From Microbacterium luteolum (GTDB lineage Bacteria; Actinomycetota; Actinomycetes; Actinomycetales; Microbacteriaceae): 64,000 nt of DNA. The notes below the pieces were generated by a model. The model had not been told where the DNA came from and made no database searches. It was given only the letters and a program-made list of their open reading frames with translations. The stretch is from positions 124,001-188,000 of the forward strand of contig NZ_BAAAUN010000001.1 of assembly GCF_039533965.1 (NCBI RefSeq). The letters are read 5' to 3'. This document shows, in pieces, positions 1 through 11,059 of this stretch; position 1 is the stretch's first letter, and every line of letters begins with the position of its first letter. The position numbers and the translations under genes were made by a program.

Positions 1-783
1 GAATATCTCGAGGCCTACGACAGCGAGCTGCGCACCGGCGCGGAGATCACGAACGCCCTCCAGGTGACTCAGCACGGTCCCCTGCATCTCGCGACCCTGC
101 CCGGCGGTCAGGGGTTCATCACCTACGCGGATCTCGGGGGAGCGGATGCCGACGGCATCGCCGCCCTGGTGGACGCGTCCGTCACGCACTTCCTCGGGCT
201 GGGCGGTATCGCCGCGGTCGAGTGGAAGACGCGTGGGCACGACCGTGCTCCCGGGTTGCACGACAACCTCGTCGGCCGGGGCTTCGTGCCAGAGGATCCG
301 GAATCGATCATGATCGGCGAGGCTCGTCTGCTCGCGCAGGCCGTCGAGATCCCCGCGAGCGTGGAGATCCGGCGCGCACGGACCGACGCGGACGTGCTCG
401 CCGCCGGCGAGATGCAGGGGCAGGTGTTCGCCGACGCGGATTGGCGTGCGCGTGCGGAGGCGCTCATCGCCCGTCTGCGGGCGGACGACGCGGTCGAACT
501 GTGGATCGCGGTGTCGGAGGGCGCGGTGGTGAGCGCCGGTCGGCTGGAGCCCGTCGCCGGAACGGCCTTCGCCGGCCTCTGGGGTGGTGCCACGCGGCCC
601 GAATGGCGCGGCCGGAGCATCTACCGAGCGCTCACGGCGGCGCGGGCACGGTCGGCTCTGGATCGTGGGTTCCGTTACCTGCAGTCGGACTCGACCGAGT
701 TCTCCCGTCCGATCCTCGAGCGGTCGGGGCTCGTGAAGGTCTCGACGACGACTCCCTACGTCTGGACGCGGCCCTCGGACTGA
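1..783 (+). CDS. GNAT-fold acetyltransferase-like protein (5' truncated by window edge)
   Basis: The frame is open from the first base (reading EYLEAYDSELRTG before the first in-frame GTG at 64), so the gene very probably begins upstream and only its C-terminal 260 residues are seen. The second half looks like a GNAT N-acetyltransferase fold: an acidic first strand (VEIRRARTDADVLA), a central strand (ELWIAVSEGAVVSAGRLEP), the acetyl-CoA loop region (LWGGATRPEWRGRSIYRAL, where RGRSIYRAL matches the usual R/Q-x-x-G-x-G/A motif loosely) and a final ILERSGLVKVSTTTPYVW strand. The substrate cannot be told. It ends 28 bp inside the convergent DUF4126 gene. Family assignment is by pattern; function is inferred. 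Confidence 0.7.
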   Translation, partial: EYLEAYDSELRTGAEITNALQVTQHGPLHLATLPGGQGFITYADLGGADADGIAALVDASVTHFLGLGGIAAVEWKTRGHDRAPGLHDNLVGRGFVPEDPESIMIGEARLLAQAVEIPASVEIRRARTDADVLAAGEMQGQVFADADWRARAEALIARLRADDAVELWIAVSEGAVVSAGRLEPVAGTAFAGLWGGATRPEWRGRSIYRALTAARARSALDRGFRYLQSDSTEFSRPILERSGLVKVSTTTPYVWTRPSD

Positions 784-1376
784 CCCGAGCCCTTCTGCCT
801 GCGCCGTCGTGCCGCTCGCCGCAGCACCACGATCGCCGTGACGATCAGTCCGACGAGAAGGATGCCGGCGATCACCGGCACGATGATCGCCGCGGCCGCG
901 AGGGCGAAGGATGTGCCGTCCTCGACCGTGCTCAGCACAGGGGCCGCGAGTCCTCCGGTCGTGGCGTTCGCGGCGAGGCGAGCCGTCGCCTTGAGCACGT
1001 GCACGGCGAGCGCGATCACGATGCCGGCTGCGACGGGAACCCAGGTGTTGTCCGCGAAGAACGATGCCGGATCGTCGACGGCGATCGTCTGAGCGCCCGC
1101 GCCCGCCCCGAACGCGATTCCGCCTGCCGCCGGACGGATGATGCTCTGGATGACGTCGTTGATCGAATCCAGAGCCGGGATCTTGTCGGCCACGATCTCG
1201 AACACGAGGAGCGCGCCGATCACCCAGAGCGCCACGTCGCTGGACAGCCAGGACCAGCCGGCCGGGAGTGCCATCGCAGGGAGCAGCCGGTCCGCGAGGC
1301 CGAGCAGGAACAGCGGCATCCACGCGTTCAGGCCCGCAGCGGCGGCGAGGCTGGAGCCGATGATGAACTCGATCAC
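756..1376 (-). CDS. DUF4126 family membrane protein
   Basis: A 206-residue hydrophobic protein starting at GTG 1376 (VIEFIIGSSLAAAAGLNAW). It has about four to five membrane segments: an N-terminal segment with the GLNAWMPLFLLGL signature seen in DUF4126 proteins, a second around WVIGALLVFEIVADKIP, a glycine-rich stretch (IIRPAAGGIAFGAGAG), a third around WVPVAAGIVIALAVHVLK, and a last one (VIAGILLVGLIVTAIVVLRR) followed by an arginine-rich cytoplasmic tail. The longer open frame upstream is an artefact of GC-rich DNA; this start is favoured because a -10-like TAGAGT lies seven bases away. Function is unknown. It is convergent with the GNAT gene. Confidence 0.78.
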   Translation of the reverse strand: MIEFIIGSSLAAAAGLNAWMPLFLLGLADRLLPAMALPAGWSWLSSDVALWVIGALLVFEIVADKIPALDSINDVIQSIIRPAAGGIAFGAGAGAQTIAVDDPASFFADNTWVPVAAGIVIALAVHVLKATARLAANATTGGLAAPVLSTVEDGTSFALAAAAIIVPVIAGILLVGLIVTAIVVLRRAARRRRQKGSGQSEGRVQT

Positions 1377-1383
1377 GCGCCCC

Positions 1384-1389
1384 ACTCTA
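1384..1389 (-). promoter_or_regulatory. -10 element of the DUF4126 gene
   Basis: On the minus strand the hexamer reads TAGAGT; the expected transcription start seven bases on is 1377, next to the GTG start at 1376, suggesting a leaderless mRNA. No convincing -35 is visible. Confidence 0.45.
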
Positions 1390-1508
1390 GGGCCGGAGAC
1401 CCCGCTCCCATCCAGCTCGGAGGGTGGCGTTGATATTCTGATATGAGGCGTGGGGACGCCCAGGGGAGCGTCTGCTGGGGATGGATTTTCTGCGCCGGGA
1501 AGCAGAAC

Positions 1509-2048
1509 ATGACTGACGACAAGCCCGGGATCTCTCGTCGCACGATGGTCAGGGGTGCGGCCTGGTCGCTGCCGGTGATCGCTGTCGCCACTGCGGTCCC
1601 GCTCGCGGCGGCGAGCACCGGCGGCACGGTCAACAGCGAGGCTAACTACTACTGGGATGCCGAGGCGCAGGGCGCGTTCACGACCCTGGTCGCGGCGCAG
1701 GACGGGCTGCGGGCGACCTTCAGCACGCAGATCAGTTATCGCGCCACCCCCTGGGTGAACCCGCCGGCTGGCGCGTCGCTCGTCGTCGTGGTCGTCTTCG
1801 ATTCGCCGGTCACGATCGACGCGGGTTCGTCGATCGGCGGCTGGTCCGCCACGCCGGGTCTCGGAAGCACCGCGAGCTCGTTCACGTTCGTCGCCACGCC
1901 TTCCGGGTTCGGCGGAGCGCTCACGTTCAACGTGGTCGGATCCGTGCCAGGACCGCTCACGTCGACGGCGACGATGAGCCTCCTCAACGGCGGAACGACG
2001 ACGTGGGCGCAGGAATCGTCGGCGGAGACGGCCACGCTCATCTCCTGA
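1509..2048 (+). CDS. Tat-exported protein of unknown function
   Basis: A 179-residue protein whose N-terminus is a twin-arginine signal: [12 protein letters not shown] followed by a hydrophobic core ([17 protein letters not shown]), with cleavage probably after an Ala near residue 35. The mature part is rich in Ser, Thr, Gly and Val (for example [25 protein letters not shown]), which suggests an extracellular beta-rich fold. ATG 1509 is preferred over the upstream ATG at 1443 because the signal peptide then begins normally and GGAAG precedes it. I recognise no enzyme motif. Proteins of this general layout are common in Microbacteriaceae, so it is likely a cell-surface or secreted protein; partner and role unknown. 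Confidence 0.7.
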   Translation: MTDDKPGISRRTMVRGAAWSLPVIAVATAVPLAAASTGGTVNSEANYYWDAEAQGAFTTLVAAQDGLRATFSTQISYRATPWVNPPAGASLVVVVVFDSPVTIDAGSSIGGWSATPGLGSTASSFTFVATPSGFGGALTFNVVGSVPGPLTSTATMSLLNGGTTTWAQESSAETATLIS

Positions 2049-2073
2049 CGGCCTCGATGTCGGAGGGGCGGCA

Positions 2074-2079
2074 TACGCT
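2074..2079 (+). promoter_or_regulatory. -10 element of uvrB (leaderless)
   Basis: TACGCT ends exactly seven bases before the A of the uvrB ATG at 2086, so transcription should begin at or beside the start codon. There is no good -35 hexamer and no clear LexA box. Confidence 0.45.
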
Positions 2080-2085
2080 GGAGAC

Positions 2086-4158
2086 ATGCAAACCACGCGT
2101 AGCGTCCGCCCCTTCGAGGTCATCAGCGAGTATGCGCCCGCCGGTGACCAGCCGCAGGCCATCGCCGACCTCGCTGGACGCATCAACGCAGGCGAGACCG
2201 ACGTGGTGCTGCTCGGCGCGACCGGTACGGGAAAGTCCGCGACGACGGCCTGGCTGGTCGAGCAAGTGCAGCGCCCCACGCTCGTGCTCGCGCACAACAA
2301 GACCCTCGCGGCGCAGCTCGCGAACGAGTTCCGCGAGCTCATGCCGAACAACGCGGTCGAGTACTTCGTCTCGTACTACGACTACTACCAGCCTGAGGCC
2401 TACGTGCCGCAGACCGACACCTTCATCGAGAAGGACTCGTCGATCAACGCCGAGGTCGAGAGGTTGCGGCACTCGACGACGCAGTCTCTGCTCAGCAGGC
2501 GAGACGTCATCGTCGTGTCGACCGTGTCGTGCATCTACGGCCTCGGCGCGCCGGAGGAATATCTCCGCGCGATGGTCGCCCTGCAGGTCGGCGAGCGATA
2601 CGACCGCGACGCGCTCATCCGTCAGTTCATCGCGATGCAGTACAACCGCAACGACGTGGACTTCTCGCGCGGAAACTTCCGCGTGCGCGGCGACACGATC
2701 GAGATCATCCCGGTCTACGAAGAGCATGCGATCCGCATCGAGCTCTTCGGCGACGAGATCGAGGGACTGTACTCGCTGCATCCGCTGACCGGAGAGGTGA
2801 TCGAGAAGCTCGACTCCGTGCCGATCTTCCCGGCCTCGCACTACGTCGCCGGCACCGACGTGATCCAGCGCTCCATCGGCACGATCGAGCACGAGCTCGA
2901 GGAGCGACTCGCGGAGTTCGAGCGCCAGGGCAAGCTGCTCGAAGCTCAGCGGCTGCGGATGCGCACCTCGTTCGACCTCGAGATGATGCAGCAGCTCGGC
3001 TTCTGCTCAGGCATCGAGAACTACTCGCGGCACATGGACGGCCGCATGCCCGGGGAGCCGCCGCACACGCTGCTCGACTTCTTCCCCGACGACTTCCTCC
3101 TGGTGATCGACGAGTCGCACGTGACCGTGCCCCAGATCGGTGCGATGTACGAGGGCGACGCCTCGCGCAAGCGCACGCTCGTCGACCACGGGTTCCGTCT
3201 GCCGAGCGCGATGGACAACCGTCCGCTGCGCTGGGATGAGTTCAAGAACCGCATCGGTCAGACCGTCTACCTCTCGGCGACCCCGGGCAAGTACGAGATG
3301 GGTATCGCCGACGGCATCGTCGAGCAGATCATCCGACCGACCGGTCTGGTCGACCCGCACATCGTCGTGAAGCCGTCGAAGGGCCAGATCGACGATCTGC
3401 TCGAGGAGATCCGCCTGCGTGTCGAACGCGACGAACGCGTGCTGGTCACGACGCTCACCAAGAAAATGTCCGAAGAGCTCACCGACTTCCTCGGCGAGCA
3501 CGGCGTCCGGGTGCGGTACCTGCACTCCGACGTCGACACCCTGCGCCGTGTGGAGCTGCTCAGCGAGCTGCGGGCCGGCGTTTACGACGTGCTGGTCGGC
3601 ATCAACCTACTGAGAGAGGGACTCGACCTCCCCGAGGTCTCCCTCGTCGCGATCCTCGACGCCGACAAGGAGGGGTTCCTGCGATCGGGAACCTCCCTGA
3701 TCCAGACGATCGGACGAGCGGCACGTAACGTGTCCGGCGAAGTTCACATGTACGCCGACAAGATCACCGATTCGATGGCCAAGGCGATCGAGGAGACCGA
3801 TCGGCGTCGCGAGAAGCAGGTCGCCTACAACCTCGAGCACGGCATCGATCCGACACCGCTGCGCAAGCGCATCGCCGACATCACCGAGGTGCTGGCGCGC
3901 GAGGGCGCCGACACGGCCGACATGCTCTCGGGACGCGGGCGTCAGTCGGGGAAGGGCAAGTCTCCGACGCCGAACCTCCGGCGCACCGGCATCGCGGCCG
4001 AGGGGGCGCAGCAGCTCGAGGCGACGATCCAGGATCTGTCGAACCAGATGCTCGCCGCCGCCGCGGAGCTCAAGTTCGAGCTCGCCGGCCGCTTGCGCGA
4101 CGAGGTGCAGGATCTCAAGAAAGAGCTCCGAGCGATGGAGCGAGCCGGGCACGCGTGA
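2086..4158 (+). CDS. uvrB: Excinuclease ABC subunit B (UvrB)
   Basis: A 690-residue DNA-damage helicase-like subunit, full length for the family, which receives the lesion from UvrA and loads UvrC in nucleotide excision repair. Visible landmarks: the N-terminal [17 protein letters not shown], Walker A GATGTGKS at residues 44-51, the DNA-clamping beta-hairpin around [16 protein letters not shown]-like Walker B region ([14 protein letters not shown]), helicase motif VI region ([19 protein letters not shown]), and the C-terminal UVR domain ([20 protein letters not shown]) that contacts UvrC. The start codon is fixed by conserved N-terminal sequence and by the -10 box seven bases upstream. uvrA and uvrC lie about 1.2 kb downstream, separated by three small genes. 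Confidence 0.98.
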   Translation: MQTTRSVRPFEVISEYAPAGDQPQAIADLAGRINAGETDVVLLGATGTGKSATTAWLVEQVQRPTLVLAHNKTLAAQLANEFRELMPNNAVEYFVSYYDYYQPEAYVPQTDTFIEKDSSINAEVERLRHSTTQSLLSRRDVIVVSTVSCIYGLGAPEEYLRAMVALQVGERYDRDALIRQFIAMQYNRNDVDFSRGNFRVRGDTIEIIPVYEEHAIRIELFGDEIEGLYSLHPLTGEVIEKLDSVPIFPASHYVAGTDVIQRSIGTIEHELEERLAEFERQGKLLEAQRLRMRTSFDLEMMQQLGFCSGIENYSRHMDGRMPGEPPHTLLDFFPDDFLLVIDESHVTVPQIGAMYEGDASRKRTLVDHGFRLPSAMDNRPLRWDEFKNRIGQTVYLSATPGKYEMGIADGIVEQIIRPTGLVDPHIVVKPSKGQIDDLLEEIRLRVERDERVLVTTLTKKMSEELTDFLGEHGVRVRYLHSDVDTLRRVELLSELRAGVYDVLVGINLLREGLDLPEVSLVAILDADKEGFLRSGTSLIQTIGRAARNVSGEVHMYADKITDSMAKAIEETDRRREKQVAYNLEHGIDPTPLRKRIADITEVLAREGADTADMLSGRGRQSGKGKSPTPNLRRTGIAAEGAQQLEATIQDLSNQMLAAAAELKFELAGRLRDEVQDLKKELRAMERAGHA

Positions 4159-4172
4159 CCGGAGGCTGATGG

Positions 4173-4511
4173 ATGGACGCTGCAGGGGAAGAGCTCGCCG
4201 ACCGGGTCAGAGCGCTGCTTCACGTCGGAGGCGACGTCGAGGAGAAGCGGATGTTCGGCACTCGGGCTTTCCTGCTCGACGGGCGCATCCTCGTGGGCGC
4301 GCGGAAGAACGGCGTCCTTCTGGTGCGGGTCGACGAGGAGAGCGGAGCCGCGCTCCTCACCCGGCCCGGCGTCGCCGTCGCCGTGATGGGAGCGAAGACC
4401 ATGGGCAACAGCTGGCTCGACGTGTCACCGGGTGTGCTGGCCGACGATGACGACCTCATGTTCTGGCTCGACGCCGCACGCGAGGCGAACGGAGCCTCGA
4501 GGCGCGAGTGA
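4173..4511 (+). CDS. TfoX/Sxy N-terminal-domain protein
   Basis: A 112-residue protein matching the TfoX N-terminal domain: VEEKRMFGTRAFLLDGRILVGARKNGVLLVR is the typical M-F-G...F...N-G-x-x...R core, and the second half carries the KTMGNSWLDVSPGV segment. In gamma-proteobacteria the two-domain TfoX/Sxy protein governs competence; single-domain actinobacterial versions are widespread and uncharacterised, so no competence role should be assumed. It starts 14 bp after uvrB and could be co-transcribed with it. Confidence 0.82.
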   Translation: MDAAGEELADRVRALLHVGGDVEEKRMFGTRAFLLDGRILVGARKNGVLLVRVDEESGAALLTRPGVAVAVMGAKTMGNSWLDVSPGVLADDDDLMFWLDAAREANGASRRE

Positions 4512-4539
4512 CCCGAGCGCCATGTGGCGACGCGTGAGG

Positions 4540-4782
4540 CTACGGGCAGTGCACCAGGGTCTTCGGGCCGCTGCGGTCGATCTCGTGCTCCGTCATCGGT
4601 GCGCCGCACAACGGGCAGGCGCGCTCGGCGCGTTCCGCCGCGCTGGGCGGGGGAGTCTTCTCGTAGGGGCCGACGGAGGCAGGGCCGGCGAACCGGATGA
4701 GGTTGGTGTTCACCCAGGAGTAGAGCCCACCGGCTTCGCGGATGCGAGTGCGAAGAGGAGCGCGGTCGGGGTCGTGTGCCAT
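4540..4782 (-). CDS. Small CxxC protein divergent from the OhrR-type regulator
   Basis: An 80-residue protein starting at ATG 4782 (MAHDPDRAPLRTR). The C-terminal third holds one CPLCG knuckle followed by MTEHEIDRS and a final HCP; the CPLC pair plus the last His/Cys could bind one zinc ion. The middle contains a hydrophobic WVNTNLIRFAG patch. I do not recognise the family. It shares a 44-bp divergent promoter region with the OhrR-type gene, and its own -10 (TACACT on the minus strand, 4795-4790) sits inside the palindromic operator, so it is probably repressed by that regulator and induced by peroxide or thiol stress. Confidence 0.62.
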   Translation of the reverse strand: MAHDPDRAPLRTRIREAGGLYSWVNTNLIRFAGPASVGPYEKTPPPSAAERAERACPLCGAPMTEHEIDRSGPKTLVHCP

Positions 4783-4787
4783 GTTTA

Positions 4788-4809
4788 TTAGTGTACTAAC
4801 CATTAGTGT
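4788..4809. promoter_or_regulatory. Palindromic operator for the OhrR/MarR-type regulator
   Basis: TTAGTGTACTAA at 4788-4799 is an inverted repeat (TTAGT, two-base centre, ACTAA), and a further TTAGTGT half-site follows at 4803-4809. The full site overlaps the minus-strand -10 of the small CxxC gene; the half-site is just upstream of the regulator's own -10. AT-rich palindromes of this form are what MarR dimers bind. Autoregulation is inferred. Confidence 0.6.
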
Positions 4810-4814
4810 CGATG

Positions 4815-4820
4815 TATAGT
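4815..4820 (+). promoter_or_regulatory. -10 element of the OhrR-type gene (leaderless)
   Basis: TATAGT ends seven bases before the GTG at 4827, which places transcription start on the first base of the start codon. This spacing is the reason for choosing 4827 over the in-frame ATG at 4812, which lies upstream of the predicted transcript start. Confidence 0.55.
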
Positions 4821-4826
4821 CGCCGT

Positions 4827-5270
4827 GTGACGGCATCCGATGATCTGCTCCGGCTCGAGAACCAGCTGTGCTTCGCCCTGGTCACCGCGGCACGCAACGT
4901 GGTCGCGATCTACCGGCCCATCCTCGAACCGCTCGGGCTCACTCATCCGCAGTATCTCGTGATGCTCGCACTCTGGGAGCGGTCACCGCGCACGCTCAAC
5001 GATCTCGCGGTCGATCTCGCGCTGGAGCCGGCGACGGCGTCGCCCCTCGTGAAGCGTCTGGAGGCGGAAGGGCTCGTCGTGCGGCAGCGGAGCACCGAAG
5101 ACGAACGGCGCCTCGAGATCACCCTGACCGCCGCCGGCACAGCACTGCGTGATCGGGCGATCGACGTGCCCCGTCAGGTCATGGCTGCCGTGGGGATGGA
5201 CGTCACCGAGGTCTCCGCTCTGCGCGACGGTCTCGGCCCCTTCGCCGGGCGCCGTCCCGACCTCGGCTGA
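4827..5270 (+). CDS. ohrR: MarR-family regulator of the OhrR type
   Basis: A 147-residue winged-helix regulator. The N-terminus VTASDDLLRLENQLCFAL places a cysteine at residue 15, the same position as the peroxide-sensing Cys15 of Bacillus subtilis OhrR in the same LxNQLCF context. The recognition helix and wing follow (LNDLAVDLALEPATASPLVKRLEAEGLV, then RQRSTEDERRLEITLT). In known OhrR proteins oxidation of this cysteine by organic hydroperoxides releases DNA. No ohr gene is adjacent; the neighbour under the shared operator is a small CxxC protein, so the target set differs from the textbook ohrR-ohr pair. The last residues (FAGRRPDLG) are divergent. Confidence 0.82.
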   Translation: MTASDDLLRLENQLCFALVTAARNVVAIYRPILEPLGLTHPQYLVMLALWERSPRTLNDLAVDLALEPATASPLVKRLEAEGLVVRQRSTEDERRLEITLTAAGTALRDRAIDVPRQVMAAVGMDVTEVSALRDGLGPFAGRRPDLG

Positions 5271-5313
5271 GCGTACTCACAGGGTGCGCGGAGCCGATGT
5301 CCGTGGCCCCTCG

Positions 5314-5319
5314 TAGACT
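5314..5319 (+). promoter_or_regulatory. -10 element of uvrA (leaderless)
   Basis: TAGACT ends seven bases before the GTG start at 5326, predicting a leaderless transcript. No LexA-like box was recognised between 5271 and 5325. Confidence 0.5.
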
Positions 5320-5325
5320 TGACCG

Positions 5326-8213
<2,888 letters not shown>

Positions 8214-8214
<1 letters not shown>

Positions 8215-10088
8215 TGGCAGACGTCCTGCCGTACAAGCCGCGGACGGGGGAGATCCCGACCGATCCGGGCGTGTACCGGTTCCGCGACGCCGACGGACGC
8301 GTGCTCTACGTGGGCAAGGCGAAGAATCTGCGGCAGCGGCTGTCGAACTACTTCGCTCCGCTGCGCACGCTGCACGAGCGCACCCGCCGCATGGTCACCA
8401 CGGCCTCTTCGGTCGAGTGGACGGTCGTGCCGACCGATGTCGACTCGCTCCAGCTCGAGTACATGTGGATCAAGGAGTTCGATCCGCCCTTCAACGTGCG
8501 CTACAAGGACGACAAGTCGTATCCGTTCATGGCGGTGACGCTCGCCGACGAGGCACCGCGAGTGATCGTCACGCGCAACCGCAAGATCCCCGGCGCGCGC
8601 TACTTCGGCCCGTTCCCCAAGGTCTGGGCGGTGCACGAGACCATCGACCTGATGATCAAGGCGTTCCCGATCCGCACGTGCAGCGACGCGAGCTACAAGC
8701 GCGCGATGCAGACCGGGAGGCCCTGCTTCCCGGGGCAGATCGGCAAGTGCGGCGGTCCGTGTTCGATGACGGTGACGATCGAGGAGCACCGCGCCATGGT
8801 CGACGACTTCGTCGCCTTCATGGCCGGCGGAGACGAGCGGTTCACCCGTGAGCTCACCAAGCGGATGCTGGCGGCCTCCGCCGCGATGGACTACGAGGCG
8901 GCGGCGAAGTACCGCGACAAGCTCGGTGCCATCGAGGCGGTGCTCGGCAAGAGCGCGCTGGTGCTCCAGCCCGACGAGGACGCCGACCTGTTCGGCATCG
9001 CCGAGGACGAGCTGGCGGCCGCGGTGCAGCACTTCGTGATCCGCGGTGGTCGCGTCCGCGGAGTGCGCGCGATGACGATCGAGAAGGAGATCGACATCAC
9101 GACCGCGGAACTCGTGGACCAGGTGCTGCAGCGTGCCTACGGCGATGCGCAGGATGTGCCGCGTCGCATCCTCGTGCCGACCCTTCCGGATGACGCCGCG
9201 GAGCTCGAGGTGTGGCTGCGCGAGCGCCGGGGCAAGAAGACCGAGATCGCCGTGGCGCAGCGCGGGCAGCGCGCCGACCTGATGCGCACCGCGACGCTCA
9301 ACGCGCAGCAGGCCCTCATCCGCTACAAGACACGGCGCACCAGCGACTACGTCGCGCGCACCCAGGCCCTGACCGACCTGCAGAGCGCACTGGGCATGAG
9401 TGAGGCGCCGCTGCGCATCGAGTGCTTCGACATCTCGCACCTCGGTGGCACGAACGTCGTCGCGTCGATGGTGGTCTTCGAGGACGGGCTCCCTCGCAAG
9501 GACCAGTACCGGTCGTTCGGGATCCCCGAGACCACCGACGACACCGACTCGATGTACCAGGTGCTGCGTCGGCGCCTCGCCTATCTCGACCGTCCGGAGG
9601 AGCCGGTGGAGGAGCCCGGCGAGGAGGGCGTTGTGCGGCGGAAGCCGCGGTTCGCCTACCCGCCGCAGCTTCTGCTCGTGGACGGTGGCCAGCCGCAGGT
9701 CGAGGCGGCTGCGCGCGCGCTCCGCGACGCCGGACACACCGAGATCGCCGTCTGCGGCATCGCCAAGCGCCTGGAGGAGGTGTGGCTCCCCGGCGATGAC
9801 TTCCCGGTGATCCTGCCCCGCACCAGTGAGGCTCTCTACCTCCTGCAGTGGCTGCGCGACGAAGCGCATCGATTCGCGATCACGCACCAGCGCAAGAAGC
9901 GTCGAGGCGACATCACGACGGTGCTCGCCGAGGTGCCGGGACTCGGCGCCTCGCGGATCAAGGTGCTCCTCAAGCACTTCGGCTCCGTCACGGCGCTGCG
10001 CGCTGCGCAACCCGACGAGATCCTCGAAGTCCAGGGAATCGGTCCCGTGCTCGCGCAGAACATCCACACGCACCTCTCCACTCGCTAG
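8214..10088 (+). CDS. uvrC: Excinuclease ABC subunit C (UvrC)
   Basis: A 624-residue dual-incision nuclease. Domains in order: GIY-YIG endonuclease at the N-terminus ([26 protein letters not shown], making the 3' cut), a cysteine-bearing region (RTCSDASYK...CGGPCSM), the UVR motif ([20 protein letters not shown]) that binds UvrB, the RNase H-like C-terminal nuclease ([21 protein letters not shown] and [14 protein letters not shown], making the 5' cut), and a terminal helix-hairpin-helix pair ([31 protein letters not shown]). It starts with an ATG sharing its A with the uvrA stop. rapZ follows after 34 bp. Confidence 0.98.
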
Positions 10089-10091
10089 GCT
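10086..10091 (+). promoter_or_regulatory. -10 element of rapZ, enclosing the uvrC stop codon
   Basis: TAGGCT begins with the TAG stop of uvrC. The predicted start near 10098 would give rapZ a leader of about 25 bases containing a purine-rich ribosome-binding region (GGGGGAGAGGGAGAG). rapZ may therefore be expressed both with and without uvrAC. Confidence 0.4.
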
Positions 10092-10122
10092 GGAAGGCGA
10101 GGGGGAGAGGGAGAGCAGAGCA

Positions 10123-10992
10123 ATGACTGGGGACAAGGGCGAGTTTCTCATCGTCACGGGGATGTCGGGCGCCGGCAGGACCACGGTGGCGAACGCCCTC
10201 GAGGATCTCGGCTGGTATGTCGTCGACAACCTCCCTCCGCAGATCCTTCGCCCGCTGCTCGACCTCACCGACATGGGCGGCAACGCGCTGCCCAAGGTGG
10301 CAGCGGTGGTCGACGTCCGCGGACGCAACCTCTTCGACGACTTCCCCGGCGTCGCGCGCGCTCTCCGCTCCCGCGGTTCGGTGCGCGTTCTCTTCCTCGA
10401 TGCCTCGGACGACGTACTGGTGCGGCGATTCGAGTCCGTGCGGCGACCGCATCCGCTCCAGGGCGATGGCACGCTGCTCGACGGCATCCGCATCGAGCGC
10501 ACACGGCTGGCGCCGATCCGCGAGGCCGCTGACCTCGTCATCGACACCTCCACGCTCAACATCCACCAGCTCGCGACCCAGGTGTCGGACATCTTCTCCG
10601 AAGAGGGCGAGGCCCGGCACCGCGTCACCCTCCTCAGCTTCGGGTTCAAGTACGGGCTCCCGACCGACGTCGACATCGTCGCCGACATGCGGTTCCTCCC
10701 CAACCCGTTCTGGAACGAGGAGCTGCGCGGTCTGACCGGCCAGGACGAGACGGTCCGCGACTACGTCCTCTCGCGAGACGGCGCGATGGAGTTCCTCGAC
10801 GCCTACTCCACGGCGCTGGTCCCCGTTCTGGAGGGCTATCAACGCGAGAACAAGAGCCACTCCACGATCGCGATCGGCTGCACCGGCGGCAAGCACCGCT
10901 CCGTCGCGATGTCGGAGGAGCTCGCGCGCAGGCTCGCCGCGATTCCCGGCGTGGCCGTCAATGTCCGTCATCGGGACCTCGGCAGAGAGTAG
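10123..10992 (+). CDS. rapZ: RapZ family nucleotide-binding protein
   Basis: A 289-residue protein starting MTGDKGEFLIVTGMSG, with an N-terminal P-loop kinase-like domain (GMSGAGRT at residues 13-20; the usual Lys is Arg here) and the conserved C-terminal domain: SFGFKYGLPTDVDIVADMRFLPNPFW and the terminal CTGGKHRSVAMSEELARRL. In E. coli RapZ binds GlmY/GlmZ RNA and guides RNase E to glmZ; in actinobacteria the partner RNAs are unknown. Its place between uvrC and whiA is the standard actinobacterial context. The Walker A Lys-to-Arg change is worth noting and may reduce nucleotide hydrolysis. Confidence 0.95.
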   Translation: MTGDKGEFLIVTGMSGAGRTTVANALEDLGWYVVDNLPPQILRPLLDLTDMGGNALPKVAAVVDVRGRNLFDDFPGVARALRSRGSVRVLFLDASDDVLVRRFESVRRPHPLQGDGTLLDGIRIERTRLAPIREAADLVIDTSTLNIHQLATQVSDIFSEEGEARHRVTLLSFGFKYGLPTDVDIVADMRFLPNPFWNEELRGLTGQDETVRDYVLSRDGAMEFLDAYSTALVPVLEGYQRENKSHSTIAIGCTGGKHRSVAMSEELARRLAAIPGVAVNVRHRDLGRE

Positions 10993-11009
10993 TCGGTCGC
11001 CCGGCCGAG

Positions 11010-11015
11010 TAGGCT
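11010..11015 (+). promoter_or_regulatory. -10 element of whiA
   Basis: TAGGCT with a predicted start near 11022 gives a leader of about 38 bases that contains GAAGGAG just before the GTG at 11060. Confidence 0.4.
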
Positions 11016-11059
11016 GGACGTTTGCGTCGCGATCCGGCGCGTGAACGTGAAGGAGTGTC

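Noticed and set aside
1443..1508. N-terminal extension of the Tat-exported protein
   Set aside because: Starting at 1443 would bury the twin-arginine signal behind 22 residues; ATG 1509 gives a normal signal peptide.
756..2351. One 531-residue minus-strand protein covering the DUF4126 gene and more
   Set aside because: Only the part from GTG 1376 looks like a real protein; the upstream part is Arg-rich shadow of the Tat-exported gene and the uvrB start.
4173..4511. Competence regulator
   Set aside because: Only the TfoX N-terminal domain is present and no competence genes are nearby; the name alone does not justify a role.
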